Position numbers and translations under genes: made by a program
In this document: positions 45,086-54,867 of the stretch, one piece after another
Layout: each line of letters begins with the position of its first letter
How positions within the stretch are numbered: the stretch's first letter is position 1
Source: Macrothele yani
Taxonomy: Eukaryota > Arthropoda > Arachnida > Araneae > Macrothelidae
Direction: 5' to 3'
DNA: 64,000 nt
Assembly: GCA_039090855.1 (NCBI GenBank)
Contig: CM076995.1
Span: forward strand, 121,408,270-121,472,269
Notes under the pieces: generated by a model
Seen by the model: the letters and a program-made list of their open reading frames with translations, nothing else
What the model was told of the DNA's origin: nothing
Databases searched by the model: none

Positions 45086-45802
45086 AAAAAAAAAAAAAAC
45101 TCTGCTTACGGTGACTGTAGATGCAGTCTATTTCAAATTACACACTATCCTCTGCTATATGCTTCGAAACTTACTTTGCAAAAATGCTACAGCAAGTTTT
45201 TTTTTTAATGAGAGTAAAATATTTTTAACCATCCCATCAAGCAGTGTTTATGTTATCATCAAGACAGTGGAAAAGACTTAATAATACCACGCCACAAGAG
45301 CAGAATGTAAAAACAAAACTCCTTGAAGCAGTATACATGAACTTCCACACAAAACTTGTTTCTAAATTTCAAACAACATTATAATGAATATTTAAGCTCT
45401 TATACAAATTTACTGAAAGTGACAATGATTAAATATTTTAAAGTAAGGGTATTTCACCATTGAAAGAATAAAATAGAAAATATCATAAAAGGGATATCAA
45501 GGCGATGCGCTTCTGCATCAGTGAAGCTGTTGTTTATGATAATGGTTATTGTCAATCACGTAGCTATAAACAAGATTTTTTTACCTTATTGTTCAACTAC
45601 ATTTAAAAGAAGAAAGAAAAAAGGTTCTACTATGTTGATCCTACTGCACTGAGTTCAGTTTGTTGACATTCAATTGATATTAAAGCTAGGATTTGATTAA
45701 ACATGTAGGAGTTGCTTTTAAAATTAGTTTATTGAGTGTGAATACGGCACTGCAATTAATAATAGATATAAAGAGCTCTGCATGTGTGCGGAAAAGCTGT
45801 TT
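45086..45802. other. No recognised feature
   Basis: AT-rich sequence with A/T runs and no supported gene. Confidence 0.45.
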
Positions 45803-46180
45803 TAGCCACGGGTGGCTTAGTGGTTAGGGAGTCAGACTATCATTGCAAGGTCCTCAGGTTCGAGCCTGGGCTGATCTTTCGAAGATGGTGTGATTTACTA
45901 ACAATCGCTGAATAACCGCAATGCATCGAACGAGCACGTTAAGTGACGGCCCCCAGGCTGGACCCACTGGCTAAATGGGTATCCTTTCCTATGCCCCCCT
46001 GAAATTCTCCTACCCCTCTGTGTGCAACATCTTACTTGTACGGTGGTGCCATCTACTGCACTCTAATCTTACTACAAACTGTTCTGTCAAAGTCCCTAGA
46101 CTTGCTCTCATTCCTTCCGTTTCTGTGTCCTGCCCAAAAGGCGATCTCGCTGTAGGTGGCTAGGACCTAAACTATACTCA
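45803..46180 (+). mobile_element. SINE family 2, second copy
   Basis: Head AGCCACGGGTGGCTTAGTGG (A box) and B box GGTTCGAGCCTGG near 45858. The central GAACGAGCACGTTAAGTGAC near 45928 matches the centre of the copy at 28512. Pyrimidine-rich 3' half. Ends are not defined by a clear duplication. Confidence 0.8.
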
Positions 46181-47213
46181 CTGTGGACGGAAGTCCTACA
46201 AGAAAATGACAAATACTGTGGTAGGAAAAGCTGTGATGGTTTTGTAAACATGATATCTATGGACCCCCTTTTTTTATTTTATGCGATATTCATTTTTCAT
46301 CAGCTCACGGGATAAAAATATTTTTCAATAAAACAATTTGAAAAACAAAATCGGGTGATTAAGTGTAATATGAAGGAACGATAATACGGTATATTTAAAT
46401 TCGCACTGCTGCAACTTCACGTATCAGGTGTTCGTTGTGGGTCTACGACATAGCATCGCAGGTCAAAACATCGCGACATCATAACATCGCAGGTCAAAAC
46501 ATCGCAGTAATCCCTAAATAAATTGCTTTAAATAGATTTTGATGAATTGCAAAAAAAAAAAAAGTATATTTAAGGGGGAGGTCTTCATAAAAATTGATGT
46601 CTTGATTACATTTTAGTAGAAATCGGGGTTTACTTTTAAGAACTGCAACACAATTCGGCATTCCCATACCCAACCCATGGCCTAAGTGTGAGACTGTAGA
46701 TAACAATAAAGTGAAAAAATATCCGGTTAGCGGTGTATTAAAAACAGAAATTAATAAATGTTAGCTTTCACCACCAACGGGTGGCGTCATCAGAAATAAA
46801 TACAATGTAATGTAAATAGAGAGTTCCAGATATTCAAAATTCAAAACTGTAAGAAAAAGATTATCAATGCCAATGTCAAGTCGCATGCACTCGACAGATG
46901 TACGACAGTTCTATATATATCTCCTCGAAGGTAAGTATTTCCGTTCCTCTTCCTTTCTTTTTTGTTTCATAAAATTAAATTAACTAAATAAAAAAATTGA
47001 AGATAAGTTTACTGGAAAATCAGAAGAATATCTTTTTAATTCATTAATTTTCACCCGCTGAACTTGGCGGTTCCACAAATAGTAATATTTATTCGGGAAA
47101 TACCACCCTGCTAGTACAAATTACATTAATGGTTTCTTTGCGTCCAGTTCCATCTAATATGTCCATATGAGCGTTTGGGGCCGTATGAAAAATATATGGT
47201 TAATTTCAGCGTG
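46181..47213. other. No gene; repeated CATCGCAGGTCAAAA motif and a Penelope-like hairpin
   Basis: At 46446-46506 the motif ACATCGCAGGTCAAAACATCG occurs twice in overlapping order. At 46765-46795, on the minus strand, CTGATGACGCCACC and GGTGGTGAAAGC form a hairpin resembling the terminal repeat of Penelope-like elements. Otherwise AT-rich and unassigned. Confidence 0.4.
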
Positions 47214-47427
47214 AACCGCTCAGGTGGCGCAGTGGTCTATGCGCTGGCTTCTGACCACTCGTCCGAGAAGGGCCCGAGTTCAAATCCCGGTGAGTCATGG
47301 ACGTTGTGTTTGACTTCTGGCACTGGCTCTCCCCTTCCCTGGAACCAGTGGTCCAAAATTAGGAACTGCTGACTTCTTACGGCCCAATGAACTGATCACG
47401 GTGGTCGTTGAACCCCCAAGTAAGAAA
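47214..47427 (+). mobile_element. SINE family 1, copy 7 (diverged)
   Basis: Head CTCAGGTGGCGCAGTGG near 47218 and B box AGTTCAAATCCCGG near 47278. The body is TTCCCTGGAACCAGTGG and the end GGTCGTTGAACCCCC with an A-rich tail. Confidence 0.85.
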
Positions 47428-47639
47428 AAAAGATTGCGAAGTATCCGTTATGGAGCCGTACGAAAAGTACCTTTAATATCAACGTGTCCTCTTCCATGTG
47501 GGCTGGCCACAAAATGTTAGGGGACCGTACAAAATCGCACTTTTGTTTCACCGTGTCCTCGCTTCGGTATATGGTTGAAGTATACGTATATACAGTTGGG
47601 CCATTTCAGCACGTAGTATGGTTTATATAGAAAATACAG

Positions 47640-48110
47640 ATAATTTTACACTTTTACTTTGCTACGACACATTAATCCCAGAGGCGATTTCTTGAAATTT
47701 TTAATCCGCCGTGCTCATATTCACAACGTTAACATAATCTGTAAAGTTATTAATGTTGCACATTTACTCTGTCACAAAACCTTAATTGCAAGAATTTAGG
47801 CGTAGCCTTTTTTTTTTAGGAATTCTTAGTCCGACGTACTCATAAGGTTTCAATAACATGCCAAGGTTATGATACTGCGTTTTTACACAGGAACAAAAAT
47901 TAATAAACATACCTTAAGCCATTTTATCAGTTTTCAGTCAACCGTGCTCATATGCATAAAATTTCCTCAGAAAGTCAAGTTTATTGTGTTGCGCTTTTAC
48001 TCTAGTACAAAACTTTTAATAGCACCTAGGCTTAGGCAAAAGTCTTTAAAGTTATTGTACGCCATGGTCATATTGATAAGGTTTGATAACAAGTCAGGTT
48101 AATAATGTTG
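47640..48110. repeat. Degenerate tandem repeat, ~110-120 bp unit
   Basis: About four units share the landmarks TTAATGTTGCACATTTACTC, TTTAGGCGTAGCC and GTCCGACGTACTCATA (with variants near 47710, 47830, 47940 and 48060). Highly diverged. Confidence 0.6.
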
Positions 48111-48284
48111 CGCTTATTAAAGATTTATAAAAAAGTATCGAGACTAATAATTATTGTTTGAAGCGCATTTGCCCTGCAATGCTAATCGTTTGCATGTCCT
48201 TACGCGGGCGACGCATGCTGCAAATTTCAGGCCAACAGGATGCTTCTTTCTTGGTGTTGCATTTTGTGGCCAGCAGTGTATATA

Positions 48285-49502
48285 CACTGAAGAGCAATTG
48301 AATTAGAGACAGCTGGCGTTATGCGAATGTGGCGCTGTGGGCGGCCCTATAAACGGAAACGACATGACGTATACAGCGATCCGACAATATAAGGAGGGAT
48401 GCGATGGGAATCAGTAAGAGTCGGGCACAGTATGGGTAAGACGAAGGATCTAAGCGCATTTAATCGTGGACAAACTGTCGGGGCCGGACGAATGGGTTAC
48501 TCCATCTCGGAAGTCGTGCAGGCACTGGGATTTTCACGAGCCACTGTGTCACGGGTGCACCGTGAGTACATCGAATCTGGTAAAACCAGCCCTGCAAGGG
48601 CCAACTGCGGTGGACAACAGCGTGTGGATGAGCGGGGTCATCGTAGGCTAGCTCGCATTGTAACAGCGGATAGACGGGCCACAGTGCAAGAAATCACTCG
48701 GCAATATAACTCTGGTGCACAAAAACGTGTAAGCAGCCACACCATTAAGAACCATCTCCTCGCTATGGGGTGCAGAAGCCATCGTCCCACGAGGGTACCG
48801 CTGCTGACCGCATATCACAGGGTACAAAGATTAGCATGGGCGCGGGAACATCCCCACTAGACCCTAGACATGTGGAAAAATGTTGCCAGGACTGATGAGT
48901 CGAGATTCACGTTGGTACATGCGGGTGGCAGGATACGAGTACGGCGCAAACCAAATGAAGCGACGGATCCTTTTTGTCAGCAGGGTACTCTTCTAGCTGG
49001 TGGGGTGGCATTCTCGTCTGGGGACTCTTTACGTGGACTGAAGTGGGACCCCTGGTACGTGTGACATCGTCCCTCACAGGTCAACGTTACCGGGATATCC
49101 TGGACGACCATTTGCTCCCGTTTGTGCGTCTTCAACATCCCACTGGGGACCTAATCCCGCAACAAGACAATGCACCGTGCCATCGCTCCCGAATTCTATC
49201 CGAATGGTTGGATGAACACTCCACCGACGTGACCTAGCTTCGTTGGCCAGCTAGGTCACCTGACCTCAATCCCATCGATCACATCTGGGATGCCATCGAG
49301 AGAGATGTTCGAGGCTCTGACCCCCTCCATCAAATCTTCGAGAACTGTGGGAGCTCGTTCAGGGGTCGTGGATCCGTATGGCTTCCCAGCGCTTCCGGTG
49401 TCTTGTCGAGTCCATGCCGAGACGAATCGCAGCCGTCATCAGGCCGAAAGGTGGTGCTACACGTTACTAGATAGGTATCTCTAATTCAATTGCTCTTCAG
49501 TG
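48285..49502 (+). mobile_element. Tc1-like transposon, 1.2 kb
   Basis: Inverted ends CACTGAAGAGCAATTGAATT (48285) and the exact complement inward from 49502, about 25 bp. The TA duplication lies at 48283-48284 and 49503-49504. Contains one broken transposase. Confidence 0.95.
48432..49470 (+). pseudogene. Tc1-like transposase, broken
   Basis: MGKTKDLSAFNRGQTVGAGR starts at 48432. The first HTH is YSISEVVQALGFSRATVSRV and the second is in the RRATVQEITRQYN and VSSHTIKNHLLAMG region. An in-frame TAG at 48858-48860 follows REHPH. The DDE part has the first D in RTDESRF (near 48893), the second D in QQDNAPCH (49158-49185, after a frame change near 49010), and the third acidic residue as D in DLNPIDHIWD near 49264, where Tc1 proteins usually have E. 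Then frame loss. Confidence 0.87.
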
Positions 49503-49504
49503 TA

Positions 49505-50037
49505 TGTATTATTCCTCCAGAAGATGAATATGAAACAAAAAGTGTTCACTGTTACCATAATGGGCAGTCGGCATGAAAAAAATTATTTCACTTTTAAAGT
49601 AGACCTCAACGATATCCATTTGCTAAAATGCTTTCTTTCCAAATGCTTGACCAAATTAATTAACTGAGGTCTTGTGTTATTAACTAAGTTCCTGTATTTA
49701 AATTCGATTAAAAAAATGTTCTATGTACATACCTTACTATGTGATGTAACTGTGAAGTTATCCCTTTTAATAGCACGAATCCACTTAGAACACAAATCTT
49801 GGTCTTTTGGAAATCCATACACCCAAACTTTGGGTCCTGTGTTATAATTTCCACGGCAGCCGGGTACATAACACAGATGTGGCATAATCAAATACCTATC
49901 TCATTAAATTACCGGTATATAAAACTGTAATTAAAATGTTAGTTGAAGCAAACCACAGGAAAGGAACTCTATTAATTTCACGCAAGCATGGACAACTATA
50001 AGAATCAGAAGTCACACGGTTAGGCGTAGCGTGGTAA
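49505..50037. other. No recognised feature
   Basis: AT-rich spacer between two transposons. Confidence 0.5.
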
Positions 50038-52393
50038 TAGTCCAAGCTAGAAGGCCATGTACCTCTTTTTCGTATATATACTGTATAATGTTCCTTGGTG
50101 GTTCCTATATGCTTTTGACCTGCTGATTCCGAAATCATTCAGTGCCAGATGCTAAACCTGGAGCATATTTGTCAAAATGACGGAATTCAAGATGGCCGCT
50201 AAGTAGAAAAACGTAACATTTGAATTGAAGGTTTGAATAAATTCCCAATCATTAATGTAAATGAAAACGGTATTTCGACTAATATTAATGCTGCCAATGC
50301 CATAGAGATTCACAGAAAGGTTTGTATGTGCAGATTAACCTACTTTTCTTGCGTATTTTAGCGCAACGTTATTGTGTAAGATTGTATTTCTAATCTGCTG
50401 TATATTTTATTTCTCTTTTCACTTTGTTGCAAGACTCTACTAATCTAGTGCAGCAGTCATAAGACAATGGAATGTTTCAGTTGTGGTAGCACAGGTCCTA
50501 CTGTTAAAGTTTCGAAGAGGATGGAGACTCTGCGTCGTGCAAGTCTTTTACAGGAGAATGGCCTCAGGGACTAACTGCCGAAGGGTGTTACAGACTTCAT
50601 GCCCCATGTGAGCTGTGTTAGTACATATTGCTTGAAACACCACATTGAACGTGTTGTATCTAAGCATCGTCAACAGGCAGATGATACTCCCGAACCGAAC
50701 CAACTGAGGAGTGAATCATCATTTAATTTTTTACAACACTATTTATTTTGCGGAACTGATTGTGAAACTGAATGACTGAAGAAGAACCCAAGGCGATGGG
50801 AGATGTAATTAGGGAGATGCTTGGTTCGATTCCTGCTCCAGGACGATTGAAATTTTCAAGTTTTCTGAGAAGTGTTACATGAATGACCAGTAAGTGGTAC
50901 AAGCAAATTCAGTTTGCTTTGCTTAAATATTCGATGGACGGAGTCCTTCTTTGTAAAACTAGCGACAGAAGTGAGAAGACAACATTCAAACAGTCCATTA
51001 TTCGGAAAGCCAAGCAGCGTGTTGATACCTGGGTAGCAGATGTTACCTTCAGAGTAAATGGAGTGCTGAGTGACTTACATGCAGCGGATGGCAGATATCA
51101 TAAAGATTTTATGTCAAAGTTATTCAGTAATAAACCTGCGAGCACATGTTGTTTTTCAGTAACAGACCTGCCAGCACTTTGAGTATTTGGCCAACTGAAA
51201 AGTGATTTGGAATCAATGAAGGACGGCGACATACAACAAGTAATTTCTTGCCATGCTGAGGAGCATCATTCTCGTATTTTTACAGATGCAAAAGACAGGC
51301 AAAATATTTGTGAACCATTTTCCACCTGTGTTGATGTATTTCATAGCACCAGCCACCCGGAGAAAGGAGTGATAAGCATTTATTCTGAACTGGTTATTGA
51401 TAATACCACCTTTAATGCACAAGAATGTTACAATTGGCAAAACACAGTGGTATGCATATCAGCGAGACTGGTCTCAAGCATTCGATCAAACATTAAACAA
51501 GACTTAAGACAATGGCTACATTCCCAAAAAAGATGACTAAACTTGGTAATTCCTATTATGTGTTGGATACAAGATTTATAAGCTAGAGTAATTGGCATAA
51601 TGGCATCATCAAGGGAGACAATATCTTTACAGACATTATTTAGTCGTGAACTGGCTCCTCATCCTACTGCTTTATTCGACGATGACAGCAAAACGAGAAA
51701 TCCTAATAAAGCTGCATTGAAGTCGAAGTTGCAGGTATAATGTGGGATACAAAGTAAGATCGGTCCAGAAGTATTATCATTCTTAATGCACGCGCTATAC
51801 TGTGGACTGGTTCTTGGCCGACAAAACCATCAAAGGTGAGTCATTACATCGATGCTGTGGAAAACAATATCAAGCGACGGATACAAAATATACAAGTGGC
51901 ACACATTGTGCTTGACAGATACCATGAATTAAGCACCAAGTCACAATGTCGATCGTCACAAGTGAAAGGTTTCTGTCGTGTGTTTCAGCTTATCGAGGAT
52001 TCGCCACTACCCCGTAAGAGCATTATGTTGAAAGTAACAGCCAATAAAGAACAAGTCATAAATTTTGTTGTGTGCAGATTGTGTTTGATGAAGGTTCCTA
52101 CAGGCCAAAAAATAATCGTTACCGGTGCTGATCGTTTTCCAATCGGAATTGGTGTGCGACCTCAACATGTCCTGTGACTCATGAAGTATCTGACTATAGC
52201 ATACCACACGATTCAAGAAGCTGCAAAAGAAAAGACACATATAACAGTTATTTCAGATGACACATGTTCTGTGCATCTTGGCTCATCATCTCCATGAACA
52301 AACTGGTGGAATGCATCAAGAAACTGAGTTGATAATGGAAGTATGCTCATAAGATCGAAGTGCCAATCCTCCAAAAACGTGGCGTCAGTGAAA

Positions 52394-52485
52394 AAACAAA
52401 GACATCGCTCTTTCCACGTTTTAGCAACACACAGCAACCGTTTTCTGTGTGTTGCTAAAACGTGGAAAGAGCGATGTCTTTGTTT
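52394..52485. repeat. Perfect 41-bp stem hairpin
   Basis: 52394-52434 and 52445-52485 are exact reverse complements around a 10-base loop (CAACCGTTTT). No mismatch is visible, although the surrounding pseudogene is heavily mutated. Confidence 0.95.
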
Positions 52486-52807
52486 ATAGGGTCGAAGTGC
52501 CATTGATGTTAATGAGGTCGTAAAGAAACATGCAGCTATCATGACAAACCTTCTAGCAGCGCATGCTTTGAGTGGATGCGATACAGTGTCATCTCTTTCT
52601 GGTAATTGAAAAGTAACAGTCCTGAAAAAGCTAAGTTTGCACAAAGACATAATCTGCCTTGGTGATCCAATGGTGCCAACAGACGCTGTCACGCTTTCAG
52701 CATCCAAATTTCTTTCCATACTTTATGGCCATATTCAGGATGAACTACCTCTAGACAATTTGCGTTCAGTCATGTTTCAAACGAAGGTTGCTGGAAAAAA
52801 GCATTTG

Positions 52808-53018
52808 CTGGCATGTGGCGCAGTGGTCTAAAAGCTGGTTTATGACCATTCGTCTGAGAAGGGTTTGGGTTCGAATCCCGGTGAGGCATGGATGTTGTGT
52901 TTGTCTTACGGCTCTGGCTCTTTCCCTTCCCTGGAGTCAGTGGCCCTAAATTAGGGACGGGCGACTGCTTATAGCACATTGGGTTGCTCACGGTGGTCGC
53001 TAAACCTCCAATAAAAAA
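52808..53018 (+). mobile_element. SINE family 1, copy 8, inside the DNA transposon
   Basis: GTGGCGCAGTGGTCTAAAAG head, B box GGTTCGAATCCCGG near 52868, standard body and A tail (53010-53018). GCATTTG occurs on both sides (near 52800 and 53021), the likely target duplication. Confidence 0.9.
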
Positions 53019-54009
53019 AAGGCATTTGTCTTAAGAGCTTAGCAGTCCACCACCTACTGATGCTGGTTTTCATCCGAACTGCCAACGTGCACATTACCAA
53101 ACAATATTATGAAAATCAGCTGGTTCGCCTTCCCAACCGCCTCTGAACCCACTTGAATATGGCATGGCTGGGAAAAGACAGGAAGTATGTTACAGCCTTT
53201 ATTTGGAGCAGGTTGTCACAGGACAGCTGCCTGCTCCAAATAAAGTTCTCAATCTGATCTGCTGCAGGTGCACTACTGGATGCAAAAGTACACTGTGTTC
53301 ATATAGGAAATATTCCATGCCATTAACTGGGTTCTGTAATTTGAATGCTTGAATCCCTTAACGCCATCGAATGACAACCTACAGTGGTACTGATAAAAAG
53401 TTATAAGAACAGTAGGCACAAATAGCTAATAACATTTTAAAGTTTCAGGAACATTTTTACTAACGGATAACGAAACTTAAGTTAGTTCATTCATAGAAGT
53501 CTTTTGTCCGAATTATTACAAAATATTATATTTGCCGTACAAGTCAATTCAGTCATATGATACGTTTATAAATGTACTATTGTTATCTATGTATCTTGCA
53601 TAAGGATTTGATATCGAGTAAATGTTGAATTTTATAATAAACAGCAACATTTGGGCGTTCATAATGTGCTTCATTGAATACATTTATTCATTATTATATG
53701 CTGCACGATTTCTGTCGGACATCTTGGATTCCGCCATTTTGACAAAAATGCTCAAGGTTTAGCGTCTGGCACTCAACGATTTCGGAATCAGCAGGTCAAA
53801 ACCATATAAGAACCACCGAGAAACATTATATATATATACAAATAAGAGGTATTACGGTATTTCAATGGACACTAGCTTGGTCTATAATGCAGACACAGAC
53901 TGTTTGATCAGTAGATTCACGAGTGTGACGTCACGACTTGATAGGCCTTCAAGATCTCGGAGGTAACGAACGTATTCGCTTCCAAAGACCTGAATGAAAC
54001 AGTCATCGG

Positions 54010-54245
54010 CCGCTCTGGTGGCACAGTAGTCTAAGCGATGGCTTCTGATTATTCCTCCGAGATGGGTCGGGGTTCAATTCCCGGTGAAGCATGGGTGTTG
54101 TGTTTGTCTTACGGCACTGACTCTCTCCTTTCCCTGGAACCAGTGACCCTAAATTAGGGAGGGACAATTACTAATAGCTCAATGAGTTCCTCAAGGTGTG
54201 GTTGTTAAACCTAAAAACAACAACAACAACAACAACAACAAAAAA
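54010..54245 (+). mobile_element. SINE family 1, copy 9 with CAA tail
   Basis: Head GCCGCTCTGGTGGCACAG, B box GGTTCAATTCCCGG near 54069, body, and a (CAA)n tail of about 27 bases. CAGTCATCG (54000-54008) and CAGTGATCG (54247-54255) flank it. Confidence 0.9.
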
Positions 54246-54255
54246 TCAGTGATCG

Positions 54256-54867
54256 AGTTTATATTAAGGTGGAGCTCCTATCCACGCAGCACTGGGCCGC
54301 CTTAATTCACCGTCCCTCGCCTTGCTGCAAGTGACGTCATATCCAGGCAAAAAGCAGCTTTGAAACTACTGAAATCAATGGAACAAAAGCTTTGAGGCGT
54401 TTTGACAGACAAAATGATGAATTTAATTATCTTTATCAATTATACAAGCTTACTGTTTTATCGACTGTATAATTTAATTTGTTTTTGCTTCTATATGACG
54501 TCACTCCCAATATTAGCTTTGACCACCAAAGGATGTCATCGCGAAGATCTATACCAGGAAAGGATGTCATCACGCCAACTCTTTCCTGAAATAACATGAT
54601 TTATTAATTCTGGATAAAAAAAACGGAAAACAAAGACATAAATATCTTTGCTATTCAGGGTGAAATAGCAGTTTGAGAAAACAGGATTAGGCGAAGGCGT
54701 ACAGTGGATTTTAGAAAACAGCATTGTGAGAGTTAATCACTGACGGTAACCGTGTGGCTGCTTCTCTGCAGTCTGCTAGTGTGGAAACGACAGGTAAACC
54801 TTATTGTTAAAGTTGTGGTGTTTTCAATAGTGCCTCGTAAATTATATTGTAACTTATTTTTTTGTGT
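54256..54867 (+). other. Upstream region of the TTF2-like gene
   Basis: AT-rich. No TATA box or CpG-rich promoter stands out. The 5' leader of the gene probably lies within about 54780-54867. Confidence 0.35.

Larger units (their letters stand above)
50467..53352 (+). pseudogene. Transposon-encoded protein with GCDT and Cys-rich tail, degraded
   Basis: MECFSCGSTGPTVKVSKR begins at 50467 with a CxxC pair. A block at 50883-51182 has KQRVDTWVADVTFRVNGVL and SDLHAADGRYH, then IDAVENNIKRRIQ is recognisable near 51839 and DRYHELSTKSQCR near 51918. HALSGCDTVSSLSG is near 52563, and the C-terminus (53245-53340) has a cysteine cluster CCRCTTGCKSTLCSY. I recognise this arrangement (LHAAD-RYH, a HALxGCDT motif, CGCKTGC-type tail) from large uncharacterised proteins common in invertebrate genomes, but not a named superfamily. 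It has many stops and frame changes, a SINE and a hairpin inside. Confidence 0.7.
50038..53886 (+). mobile_element. DNA transposon with ~160-170 bp inverted ends, unclassified
   Basis: The left end (50038-50210) and right end (about 53705-53886) are inverted copies. Shared landmarks in order are CCAAGCTAG, TACCTCTT, a TATATA tract, TTTTGACCTGCTGATTCCGA, GTGCCAGA[TC]GCTAAACC and TTGTCAAAATG[AG]CGGAAT. The interior carries one long decayed gene. The target duplication could not be fixed because the outermost bases are diverged. A SINE (52808-53018) interrupts it. Confidence 0.82.
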
